Below are positions 18,114 through 26,304 of a stretch of DNA of 64,000 nt, piece by piece (the stretch's first letter is position 1; each line of letters begins with the position of its first letter). The stretch spans positions 2,287,752 to 2,351,751 of the forward strand of contig NZ_KI913949.1 in the NCBI RefSeq assembly GCF_000332095.2. Direction: 5' to 3'. The position numbers and the translations under genes were made by a program. The DNA comes from Leptolyngbya sp. PCC 6406 (GTDB lineage: Bacteria > Cyanobacteriota > Cyanobacteriia > Phormidesmidales > Phormidesmidaceae). The notes beneath the pieces are model-generated. The model saw only the letters and a program-made list of their open reading frames with translations, did not search any database and had not been told where the DNA came from.

Positions 18114-19121
18114 ATGAACGCTACCAGCAATTCCCAAACTGTATTGGGTCGGTTGGGGCTGGCTGTGCTGTCTACTGCGGTACTTGCGATCGCGCACCGC
18201 GCCGAAGCCCAGCAGTTCCCCTCCGTCCAAGATTTTTATACAACCGAGACCGATGCTTTAGTCCTGGCTAACACTCAGCAACTCACAAGCCTGCCGCTGG
18301 AACAATTAGAGATCATCTCGGTTGAACCTGTGACCTGGTCAAATGGGTGCTTGGGCATCCATCATCCCCAGTCCTTCTGTACTCAGGTAATGGTGCCGGG
18401 ATGGCACGTTGTCGTCAGTGATGGCGAACAACATTGGGTATATCACACAGCGCCTACAAGTGTAGTTCTGAATCCGGTTTCTCCCTGGACTGGTTCAATT
18501 CCAGATCCGGTGATATCACCTCTGCCCATTTCTTCACCGATACCTGCGGAGACTTGCTTTTTCCGCTGGTGGCCGGGGTGCCAAATCATTGGCGATCCAC
18601 CCCCCGAACAGCCTGGGGCAACCCAAGACAATCCCTTCATGCCCGATCGCCAGATTGACAATACCTGGTTCTTTGATGACGCACCCATCAGAGGGTGGTT
18701 TGACCCACCGATGACACCGGGGTTTCGCTATACCGTCACCTCTGGCCCGCTGTTCAGTGCCATTCTGGATTTCCCCATGGGGATTGATGACGATGATCTG
18801 TTCACTGTCACTGTTGGGGATCAAGTCCTGGGCCAATTTGGGCCGGGGCAGCAGGTGGATTTTGTTGCAATTTTTGGCACTGGAATCCAAGAGTTTATTC
18901 TCTCGGACATCAATCCCTTGGTGGACTCCAGTGACCCGACGGCCTTTCCCCTCAAGTTGCGATTCGAGGGGGCTGGTAGTAGTTTCACCATGACTCCCTT
19001 GGCGGCGACCTCTGTACCGGAGCCTTCGGTATGGCTAGGTCTGATTGTGTTTGGTGTGGTTGGGTTCTGGCGTGGGGGTAAATCGGCTGTATTACCCGGT
19101 ACAGGGCAGGGCGGGTTTTGA
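18114..19121 (+). CDS. PEP-CTERM sorted secreted protein
   Basis: A 335-residue protein from the ATG at 18114 (MNATSNSQTVLGRLGLAVLS); the frame reaches back to 18072 but this start gives the best signal peptide, cleaved near HRAEAQ. Near the C-terminus it carries the sorting signal VPEPSVWLGLIVFGVVGFW followed by a short basic tail. Such proteins are processed by an exosortase and delivered to the cell surface. No exosortase is in this window. The central part has no domain I recognise. The tail is longer than usual after the hydrophobic helix (GGKSAVLPGTGQGGF), possibly from a shifted stop. Confidence 0.85.
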   Translation: MNATSNSQTVLGRLGLAVLSTAVLAIAHRAEAQQFPSVQDFYTTETDALVLANTQQLTSLPLEQLEIISVEPVTWSNGCLGIHHPQSFCTQVMVPGWHVVVSDGEQHWVYHTAPTSVVLNPVSPWTGSIPDPVISPLPISSPIPAETCFFRWWPGCQIIGDPPPEQPGATQDNPFMPDRQIDNTWFFDDAPIRGWFDPPMTPGFRYTVTSGPLFSAILDFPMGIDDDDLFTVTVGDQVLGQFGPGQQVDFVAIFGTGIQEFILSDINPLVDSSDPTAFPLKLRFEGAGSSFTMTPLAATSVPEPSVWLGLIVFGVVGFWRGGKSAVLPGTGQGGF

Positions 19122-19138
19122 GCCCCCCATTCTGAATT

Positions 19139-19393
19139 ACCCAGTACATACGGGCTAAATCCGCTCCTACGGATCCACCCCAATACCCTCACACCCCCCA
19201 CGGATCACCCGGCAACAAGGGCAACCACCCTATTCCCTCCGGGAAGGCTCCGCCAACGGCTCGGCTCAGGACAGGCAAGGGATTGCCCCTACGGGATCTC
19301 TACCCCCCCACCCCCCCACGGGTCACCCGGTAACAAGGGCAACCACAAGGGATTGCCCCTACAGTCCCCCCACCCTCACACCCTCATATCCCC
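19139..19393. repeat. Cluster of interspersed repeats before the M50 gene
   Basis: The spacer is almost entirely repeat: a CAGTACATACGGGC unit, two GCCCCTAC-ended hairpins (19271-19292 and 19337-19362), and CACCCCC-type runs. The hairpin at 19337-19362 has stem GGGCAA/TTGCCC. Related units occur near 21162 and 32511. Confidence 0.75.
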
Positions 19394-20983
19394 ATGCCCA
19401 CCCCCCAAACCCTATGTCCCGACCTGCGGCCCTATTGGCAATTGGGGCGATCGCAGGATGTAGATACGGTCTTGCTCCAGTGTCGTCAAGGACAGCAGCA
19501 GTATGCCCTGCCCTATTTGGAGGCGGTGGCGCTGCGCTATTTTGTGGGGCGCTATACGGTGGCCCAGGTGCAACAGCGTTGTGAGCAGGACATGGGCGGT
19601 GCCATTCCCTCTGATCTGGTGGCGGGGCTGGTGCAGCGATTGATTGGTTTGGGGGTGCTCGCCTCTGGAGAGGAAGGGGATGGGAGTCAAGATTCAGCGT
19701 TCAACTCCCAGGACTTACCTGGGGAGGCAGAGCCTCCAGGAGAGGTTCCCAGCCAGAGGCTAGGAACCAGAAATAGGTACGGGAATAACCCCAACACCCC
19801 AATACCCCAACACCCCAATACCCCCCCCACTCCCCTACCCCCCCACTCCCCACCTCCTCCCTCCCAATGGCAGCTCAAACCGGCTGTGCAGTGGGTGCAG
19901 ACGGAGGATGGCCATTGGATTTTGCGGAATCTGGAGGATTTTACGTTTATGCAGGTGCCGGGGGCGGCGCGTCCGATTGTGGAGGCGCTGGGGCGGGAAG
20001 CTCCGGGGACGGTGGCGCGGCAATACGGGTTGGCCGCAACGGAGGTGCGATCGCTGTTGCAACAACTGGCGATGACGGGGATGGTGGTGGGTACCCATCC
20101 GCCGGAGCCTCCTAAGGGCAAGTTCAAACCGACGCAGTTGCTATTTTTTAAGCTCAGTCTGTGTAACCCCGATGGCTGGTTGACGCGGACCTTCCCCGCG
20201 ATCGCATGGATTTGGAGCCGCCCCTTTGCCCTGAGTTTGGCGGGCTTTTTAGCAGTGTGTGCCGTGGTGGGCATGGCCCAGAGCCAAGCCATCCTCTATA
20301 TGGGCATGAACCTGTGGCAAGCGATGGGGCCGGGGGTATTTCTGCCCTTTGGGCTGTTGGCGATGACGGTGGTGACGATCCATGAGCTGGGCCATGCCTA
20401 CACGCTGAAGCACTATGGCGGCATTGTGCCGGAGGTGGGGCTGTTGTTTATGTGTCTGATGCCTGCGGCCTATACCAATACAACGGATCAGTATGCCCTG
20501 CCGAAGCGATCGCAGCGGGTGCTGGTGGTCGCGGCTGGGGTGCTGTGTCAGTTGACCATTGCTAGCCTTGCCTGGGTCCTGTGGAATCTTTCGGTTCCCG
20601 GCAGTTGGTTAGCCGTGGCTAGTTACCTTCTGTTAGTTGCAGCCCTCTTTACCGTGGCCCTGAACCTGAATCCCTTGGCCCGCTTCGATGGCTATTACCT
20701 ACTGATTGCCTTGACGGGGGTCAACAATCTGCGATCGCGCTCCTTCGCCTTCTACAAATGTCTACTACTGCGCCACCCCTGCCAGGAACCCGCCGCCATC
20801 CGCTGGATCCTCGCCCTCTACGCCCCGGTGAGTTTCATCTATTTATTACTGGTCTTTGGCCATTTGTTCCTCTGGCTCAGCCAGTGGGTGTTGCTGAATG
20901 CTCCCTTTCTCACCCTGGGGCTACTGGCCCTGTGGGCGGTGTATTACTACTGGCCGGAAGGGAGGATGAAGGGTGGAGGGTGA
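19394..20983 (+). CDS. M50-family membrane metallopeptidase with duplicated N-terminal PqqD-like domains
   Basis: A 529-residue protein. Two related N-terminal modules (about 1-95 and 160-240) resemble PqqD-like winged folds (YALPYLEAVALRYFVGRYTVAQV; WILRNLEDFTFMQVPGAARP). They are separated by a low-complexity insertion made of interspersed repeats (about 110-156). The membrane part holds the zinc motif HELGH at residue 330 and the second M50 motif NPLARFDGYYLL at 426, so the catalytic residues are present. M50 enzymes of this shape pair with HlyD-type adaptors in peptide export or maturation loci; here a HlyD gene follows. The substrate is unknown. A role in maturation or export of a peptide is inference. 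Confidence 0.85.
   Translation: MPTPQTLCPDLRPYWQLGRSQDVDTVLLQCRQGQQQYALPYLEAVALRYFVGRYTVAQVQQRCEQDMGGAIPSDLVAGLVQRLIGLGVLASGEEGDGSQDSAFNSQDLPGEAEPPGEVPSQRLGTRNRYGNNPNTPIPQHPNTPPTPLPPHSPPPPSQWQLKPAVQWVQTEDGHWILRNLEDFTFMQVPGAARPIVEALGREAPGTVARQYGLAATEVRSLLQQLAMTGMVVGTHPPEPPKGKFKPTQLLFFKLSLCNPDGWLTRTFPAIAWIWSRPFALSLAGFLAVCAVVGMAQSQAILYMGMNLWQAMGPGVFLPFGLLAMTVVTIHELGHAYTLKHYGGIVPEVGLLFMCLMPAAYTNTTDQYALPKRSQRVLVVAAGVLCQLTIASLAWVLWNLSVPGSWLAVASYLLLVAALFTVALNLNPLARFDGYYLLIALTGVNNLRSRSFAFYKCLLLRHPCQEPAAIRWILALYAPVSFIYLLLVFGHLFLWLSQWVLLNAPFLTLGLLALWAVYYYWPEGRMKGGG
19724..19769 (+). repeat. GAGGCAGAGCCTCC repeat inside the M50 coding region
   Basis: This is a diverged copy of the repeats at 21197-21242, 25948-25993 and 57828-57873. 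All share GAGGCAGAGCC(T/C)CC followed by a GAGGT(A/T)CCCAG box. Here it is translated in frame. Confidence 0.75.
19788..19860 (+). repeat. CCCCAACA/CCCCAATA octamer repeat inside the M50 coding region
   Basis: Same octamers as in menD (12269-12346), giving NTPIPQHPNTP in the protein, then a run of C and CT. Confidence 0.85.
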
Positions 20984-21297
20984 AGGGTGAAGGGAACCAA
21001 GAATTCAAAATTCAAACTTTCCAACACCCCATCACCCCATCACCCCATCACCCCATCCAGTTCCCCAATATCGGTCGGTCACCCACCGGGCAACCATCCT
21101 TCGACTCCGCTCAGGACAGGCCCTATGCCCTCCGGGCAGGCTCCGCCAACGACTTGGCTCAGGGCAAGCAAGGGATTGCCCCTACGGAAAACAGGGGAGG
21201 CAGAGCCTCCGGCGGAGGTACCCAGGCAGAGCCAGGGCACCAGAAATCACCCCATCACCCCATCACCCCATCACCCCATCACCCCCACTCCCCCACC
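20984..21297. repeat. Repeat-filled spacer between the M50 and HlyD genes
   Basis: About 310 bp composed of ACCCCATCA nonamer runs (about 21025-21055 and 21247-21290), a GTAGGGGC-type hairpin (21162-21185, stem GGGCAA/TTGCCC), and a GAGGCAGAGCCTCC unit (21197-21242). A long open frame crosses it in the HlyD phase, but only because the repeats lack stops. Confidence 0.8.
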
Positions 21298-22692
21298 ATG
21301 ACAACCTCCCCCACTCGCCTCCGAGCCGTACCCCCCGTTGCACCGTCTGCCGCTCCCGCTGCGCCGCCAACCTCTGGGCCAGAGGCGGCTCCGGTTGCGC
21401 CGTCTCAAGGGACTGACCCAGTGCCCAATCGAGGGTCGGGGCGGCGATCGCTGCTACTGATCGCCGCTGTGGTGGGCCTGGGGGGAATGAGCTTGATTCC
21501 CCTGCCCCATCGCATCAATGGACCGGGAGAGGTGATTGCCACGGAGGAGGCATTTGAGAAAATCTCGATGCCCGCCTCTGGGGGCACGATTACGGCGGTA
21601 CAGATTAGTACCAACCAAGGGGTCACCCCGGACACCCCCTTGGTGCAGCTCCAAATTGACACCCTGGAGAGCCAACTCAGCCATGCCCAGCAGCAACAAA
21701 CCCAAGCCTTGGCCGCCTTGGAAAGTCGTCGTCAGCAGATATTGCAGCGGCGATCGGAGTTGAATGAAGCCCTGGCCCAGCAGCGCAGCGCCCAAGGGGA
21801 GGTGGCCCGACTTCAGCAGGATTTGCAAGGGGGAATGCCGGAGGTGCAGGGCTGGCAAGGGGAAATTGCGGCCCTGCAAGCGGAAATTACGGGCTTGCAA
21901 GCCACCCTCGATAGTGTGACCCAGCACCAGCAGGAGGTCTTACCGGCGGTGGAAGCGGGGGCGATCGCCCGTAATCACCTCAGGGAATTGCAGGCCCAAG
22001 CCACCCAACTGGAAAACCAAATCGCCCAAAAGCAGGGCCAAATCAGTGCCAAGCAGGCCCAAATTGCTGCCCTGTACCACCAGCGGCGCACCACCCTGGT
22101 GCAGGCGGAAGCGGCCCTGGGGGAGCGCCAAGCCCGACAGCAAACGGTGAACCAGGGCATTCAGTCGGCCCTGGAAGAATACGGCGTTCAGGAACAGTTG
22201 GCCCTGACCCAGCTAGGGGAGGTGGCCCGCCTAGAGACTCGCCTAGGCCAGTACCAAACCCTGCACCCCACGATTACGGGCACGGTCATTACCCCCCAGC
22301 AGGAAATCGATGCCCTGCGGGGCCGCTACCTGGAGCCCGGTCAACCGATTCTGGAGGTGATGAACCCGGAGCAATTGACGGTAGATGTGTGGGTGCGTCA
22401 GGAGGATCGGGATTTGTTGGCTGCGGGGATGGCGGCGGAGTTTCGGCCCCAGTCGGCCCGCTGGGAGAGCTATCCGGCGGTGGTGGAGACGATCGCGGCC
22501 CGCACGGAATTCAATGAGGCGGAGCAAAAACCGATGGTGCGGGTGACGCTGCGGTTGGAGAGTCCTGACCACACGCTACAACTGCGGGCTACGGGCACGG
22601 CTCGGATTGCGACGGGGACGTTGCCGATCTATCGCAAGGTGAGCCGGGAATTCCTCAAAATTGTGCCTTTGCAGAAGCTATGGGCGTTTTAA
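21298..22692 (+). CDS. HlyD-family periplasmic adaptor
   Basis: The ATG at 21298 follows the repeat array and gives 464 residues. The order is a Pro/Ala-rich cytoplasmic tail, one membrane helix (LLLIAAVVGLGGMSLIPLP at about 45-65), a lipoyl-like half (GPGEVIATEEAFEKISMPAS, GGTITAVQISTNQGV), a long coiled-coil hairpin rich in Gln and Leu (about 120-310), the second lipoyl half (PTITGTVITPQQEID), and a beta-barrel domain. Adaptors of this type bridge inner-membrane exporters to the outer membrane. No ABC ATPase is adjacent; the upstream M50 protein occupies that place, as in PqqD/M50/HlyD peptide-export loci. Partners are inferred. Confidence 0.87.
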   Translation: MTTSPTRLRAVPPVAPSAAPAAPPTSGPEAAPVAPSQGTDPVPNRGSGRRSLLLIAAVVGLGGMSLIPLPHRINGPGEVIATEEAFEKISMPASGGTITAVQISTNQGVTPDTPLVQLQIDTLESQLSHAQQQQTQALAALESRRQQILQRRSELNEALAQQRSAQGEVARLQQDLQGGMPEVQGWQGEIAALQAEITGLQATLDSVTQHQQEVLPAVEAGAIARNHLRELQAQATQLENQIAQKQGQISAKQAQIAALYHQRRTTLVQAEAALGERQARQQTVNQGIQSALEEYGVQEQLALTQLGEVARLETRLGQYQTLHPTITGTVITPQQEIDALRGRYLEPGQPILEVMNPEQLTVDVWVRQEDRDLLAAGMAAEFRPQSARWESYPAVVETIAARTEFNEAEQKPMVRVTLRLESPDHTLQLRATGTARIATGTLPIYRKVSREFLKIVPLQKLWAF

Positions 22693-22899
22693 CGAGCGGT
22701 TACAGACTCCGTAAGTCTTTCAGACAGGCTCCGCCAACGTGTCAGCGTCTCCCAAAGGGAGAAAACCCGTCCGTCACCCCTCCGTAAGATAAATGCGCCT
22801 ATCTACTTATTTCATTTTTCAATTTTGGTAATTCACTCAAGAAATTTGGTTGCTCTGCCGCACACTAGGTTCAATCAGGGTTAAGGGAAAATATTTGAT

Positions 22900-24753
22900 A
22901 TGGCACAGGTCAATGGAAGCATTGTTGTTGGATCCCTTGATTCCAGCGATGGCTCTATCGATGCACGCCACTGGCCACCGAGGGGGATGGGAATTGCGAT
23001 CGCAGGTGGCCTCCTGATGGCGATCGCGGTTCCCCAGCCTCTCCTGGCCCAAGTCATTCCACCCCCGCCCGATCTACCGTCCCAGGAGGTAACGCCACCG
23101 CGATCGCCGGACTTTGATCGGTTACCCGTTCTGCCGGAAGACTCGGAAGAGTTACCCTCCCTAGAGGATCTATTCCCCTCCCTGCCTGACGCTCCTGATT
23201 CTCCTGACCAGACTGCCCCACCACCGCCGCCTGGGGTGTCGTCTATTCGATTTACCAATTTTCGTCTTCAGGGTAGCCAATCCTTTGACGATGAGGCTCT
23301 GACAACGGCGATTCGAGATCGGGTCACCTTGCCCCGCGATCGCCCTGCTTCTAGTCCTGAGCTAGAGCTAATTTTACAGGCCACCTACAGGTTCTATCGC
23401 GAAGAGGGCAGGCTGCTCTCAGTCCTGAACTTTATTGGTGTAGATGGGGAGGGGGTTGCGGTCTTGGAGGTTGTGGAATGGGAGATCGCGGATATTGAAG
23501 TCACGGGACTCCGGCGGTTGCAATCGGGATATGTGGCTTCCCGCCTAGCCCTAGGTACGGGTGTGCCGCTGAATCTCACGGAAGTAGAAAATGCCCTGCG
23601 GCTGCTCCAGAGCGATCCACTGATTGAGAATTTTGATGCCCAGCTTGTGGAAGGGCTACCAGGGGAAACCGCTACCCTCAGAATTGATGTGACGGAGGCC
23701 CCGTCCCTCAGTAGCAACTTCAGTCTCAATAACAATCGCTCCCCCAGTGTTGGCCCGACCCAGCGGGGCATCCAAGTCCAGGAGGGCAATCTCCTGGGCT
23801 TGGGCGACAGTCTGCGCCTGGGCTATAACGGCACCGATGGCAGCACCAGCTTCTCCCTGGGCTATACCCTGCCCCTCAGCCCCCGCAACACCACCCTCAG
23901 CTTCAGCTATGCCACCAGTGACAGCCGCATTATTCAGCCCCCCTTTGATTTCCTGGATATTCGCTCGACGGCGCGCTACTACGATCTGACGCTGCGCCAT
24001 CCCCTGGTCCAAACCCCTCGGCAGGAGGTAGCCCTGGGGCTGACCCTTTCTCGCTGGGAAACGGAGAGTAGCTTTTTAGAAGGGGTGTTGGGGCGGGGGG
24101 TGCCATTGCCGTCTTTGGGCAGTGATGAGCAGGGCCGCACTCGGCTATCGGTGGTGCGCCTCTTTCAGGAGGGCACTTGGCGGGGCACGGGGCGGGTTTT
24201 GGCACTGCGATCGCAGTTCAACCTAGGGCTAGATGCCTTTGATGCCACGATTAACCCGGATCCCCAAGCCCCCGATGGTCGCTTTTTTAGTTGGCAGGGC
24301 CAGGGACAATACATCCAGCTCCTAGCCCCCGATACCCTGCTGATCCTGCGGGGGTCGGTGCAATGGGGCGATCGGCCCCTAGTGCCTCTGGAGCAATTCG
24401 CCCTCGGCGGTGTGGGCACCGTCCGAGGCTATCGCCGTGATGCCATCACCGCCGACAACGGCCTCTTTTTCTCCGCCGAAACCCAAATCCCGCTGCTGCG
24501 GGTACCGGAACTGGGCAACGGCATCTTGCATCTTGCTCCTTTCTTCGACATTGGCTACGCCTGGAACCAAAGCTCTGCCCGCCCTACCCTCAGCACCCCG
24601 GCCTCGGTAGGTCTGGGCCTCCGCTGGCAATCTACCGGCGTCAACGCCAACCTGGACTGGGGCCTCCCCCTCACCCAAACCCAGTTCGGCACCTCCAACC
24701 TCCGCGACAGCACCCTCCGCCTCTCCATCAACATCAACCCCTTTGTCAATTAG
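22900..24753 (+). CDS. TpsB/ShlB-type two-partner secretion transporter
   Basis: A 617-residue Omp85-superfamily outer-membrane protein. Signal peptide near residues 30-52 (MGIAIAGGLLMAIAVPQPLL); the ATG at 22987 would remove the long leader. A Pro-rich linker precedes the POTRA domains (SIRFTNFRLQGSQSFDDEAL; IADIEVTGLRRLQSGYVASR). The beta-barrel includes the conserved loop-6 motif GVGTVRGYRRDAITADNGLF and ends in an outer-membrane terminal strand (LRLSININPFVN). It exports filamentous-haemagglutinin-like TpsA proteins; two TpsA-like genes lie downstream at 26305 and 29958. The motif residues are intact, so it should be active. Confidence 0.93.
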   Translation: MAQVNGSIVVGSLDSSDGSIDARHWPPRGMGIAIAGGLLMAIAVPQPLLAQVIPPPPDLPSQEVTPPRSPDFDRLPVLPEDSEELPSLEDLFPSLPDAPDSPDQTAPPPPPGVSSIRFTNFRLQGSQSFDDEALTTAIRDRVTLPRDRPASSPELELILQATYRFYREEGRLLSVLNFIGVDGEGVAVLEVVEWEIADIEVTGLRRLQSGYVASRLALGTGVPLNLTEVENALRLLQSDPLIENFDAQLVEGLPGETATLRIDVTEAPSLSSNFSLNNNRSPSVGPTQRGIQVQEGNLLGLGDSLRLGYNGTDGSTSFSLGYTLPLSPRNTTLSFSYATSDSRIIQPPFDFLDIRSTARYYDLTLRHPLVQTPRQEVALGLTLSRWETESSFLEGVLGRGVPLPSLGSDEQGRTRLSVVRLFQEGTWRGTGRVLALRSQFNLGLDAFDATINPDPQAPDGRFFSWQGQGQYIQLLAPDTLLILRGSVQWGDRPLVPLEQFALGGVGTVRGYRRDAITADNGLFFSAETQIPLLRVPELGNGILHLAPFFDIGYAWNQSSARPTLSTPASVGLGLRWQSTGVNANLDWGLPLTQTQFGTSNLRDSTLRLSININPFVN

Positions 24754-24917
24754 ATTTGAGGCATTACGGTACCCCTGGTCTCCTATGGTGCAGGCTGCTC
24801 CCCAAATCACCACCATTGTGTCTCCCACCTTTCCGGAGCTAGGGCTAACCTTGGCCCAGATCCTGCAAGGAATTCAGCCCTACCCACAACAGACATCAGG
24901 GCAAACCCATACTCGGA

Positions 24918-25850
24918 TTAATCCACTGAAATCTGGGCCACTTGCTCAGGGGACAACTGCATCAGGGCCGTCACCGCCGCCAGCGTCATTCCCTGGGCCA
25001 TGAGAGCCTGCGCGGTTTGTAAGACCTGGGTCTGCGCGGCTTCCTTGGCTTGCCGTTCCTGTTCTTTGGCCTGCCGTTCCTGTTCCTTAGCCTGCCGTTC
25101 TTGGGCCTGGGCCTGCTCTGCCCGTTCTGTGTCAGTCCAGAGCCAATTGCCCTCGAGATCGCACCAGCGCAGCCAATGGCTGGGAATGCCTTCAAAGGTG
25201 CCAGACCAGATACCCAACCCCACCTTTAAGTCCGGGAGCCAAATCTGAGGGGCATCCTCGGCTAGGGGATGTTCTTGGTACTGCCCTGCGAGCAGTTGGA
25301 AGTAGCGCAGGTGTTGGGTTCTGCGATCGTAGGTGATGTAGTGGGGCACCCGTAACTGCTGCTCATAGACGGTAAATTTACCGGGGGGCTGCTCGGCGGG
25401 CGCTGGATTGGGTGGTTCGTCAGAGGGGAGCGCCTCATTGCTGCGATAGAACCGCCCCAAGTCTTCTTTTTCAGTGCCGGGGGAGAGGAATTCCACCACC
25501 ACATGGGGATTTTGCCCTTCCTGCCAGGTGACGTAGCTGTGGCGCAGTTCCCGCCGTTCGTACAGCCTGGGGACACCCACCGCCAGAAACCAGTCGGGGC
25601 GCTTGTGCCAGAGGGGGTGATGAACGTTGTAGTAAAGGTTGAGGTCGGAGGCGGCATACCAGTTGTCGCGGCTATAGTCCGCCAGGGCCAGGGTGCGGCT
25701 TAGCAGTTGGGGTTGTAAGTCATGAAATTCGTCTGGCAACCCAGGTTCCTCTGGCCACTCACTGGGCAGATCATACATGGTGGGCAGGGTCTCGCGCGGC
25801 GGGCGCGGGGGGCTGCTTTGGGGGATGGCGTGACCAGTGGCGGAGGTCAT
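24918..25850 (-). CDS. Uma2-family (DUF820) putative endonuclease
   Basis: The ATG at 25850 gives 310 residues. The PD-(D/E)XK-like DUF820 core spans about residues 35-215 (SDLNLYYNVHHP, RPDWFLAVGVPRLYERRELR, YVTWQEGQNPHVVVEFLSPG). The acidic and lysine residues typical of the family appear in the PDW and VVEFLSP segments. The C-terminal part is a short coiled coil with three EQERQAK heptads and a helical tail (ALMAQGMTLAAVTALMQLS). Such genes are numerous in cyanobacteria and of unknown role. It is convergent with the TpsB gene, with 164 bp between the stops. Confidence 0.88.
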   Translation of the reverse strand: MTSATGHAIPQSSPPRPPRETLPTMYDLPSEWPEEPGLPDEFHDLQPQLLSRTLALADYSRDNWYAASDLNLYYNVHHPLWHKRPDWFLAVGVPRLYERRELRHSYVTWQEGQNPHVVVEFLSPGTEKEDLGRFYRSNEALPSDEPPNPAPAEQPPGKFTVYEQQLRVPHYITYDRRTQHLRYFQLLAGQYQEHPLAEDAPQIWLPDLKVGLGIWSGTFEGIPSHWLRWCDLEGNWLWTDTERAEQAQAQERQAKEQERQAKEQERQAKEAAQTQVLQTAQALMAQGMTLAAVTALMQLSPEQVAQISVD

Positions 25851-26304
25851 GGTTGGGGGAGCAGGCATCGGCAACGGTGTCCCCATTTTACCGAGGGTGA
25901 TGCAGATGGGGGTTGATCCCACTGCTGCGAGGAACCCGTGCCCTTCCTGGTGCCCTGGCTCTGCCTGGGTACCCTCGCCGGGGGCTCTGCCTCCATTTTG
26001 GTGCCACCATCACCCACGCTATTTGCTTGTCACTCAATCTTTGCTTGCCACTCAACTAAGGCTGCTGGACAGTGCCCACCTTACTTCACGAACACTTTAT
26101 TTGCATGAATTTTCTTCAAAACAAAGTTAACTTGCATAAAAATACGGAAGCTTAAATGAGTTTAGTAGTAGAACAAGGTCTATCCCCAGTAATTCTACTG
26201 GTAGATCTCACTAACAAAGGGCTAAGTATCAGGCCGCTGCCCCCAGGGAACCGGTTCCTGTAAGTCCTCAGCATAGACTGGCAACCCCCAATTGGACTCA
26301 AACG
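25851..26304. other. Intergenic region upstream of the short TpsA gene
   Basis: About 450 bp with a GAGGCAGAGCC repeat at 25948-25993 (reverse orientation), two near-copies of CTTG(T/C)CACTCAA at 26028 and 26045, and an AT-rich stretch from about 26090 containing ATACGGA. No gene or RNA is recognised; a tRNA-like D-arm across the TpsA start is discussed under rejected items. Confidence 0.5.
25948..25993 (-). repeat. GAGGCAGAGCC interspersed repeat
   Basis: One of four copies (also 19724, 21197, 57828). The minus strand reads GAGGCAGAGCCCCC and ends in CAGAGCCAGGGCACCA. Confidence 0.8.

Noticed and set aside
20758-21297. Longer HlyD start giving a 644-residue protein
   Set aside because: The extra residues come from out-of-phase M50 codons and repeats; the ATG at 21298 precedes the first adaptor-like sequence.
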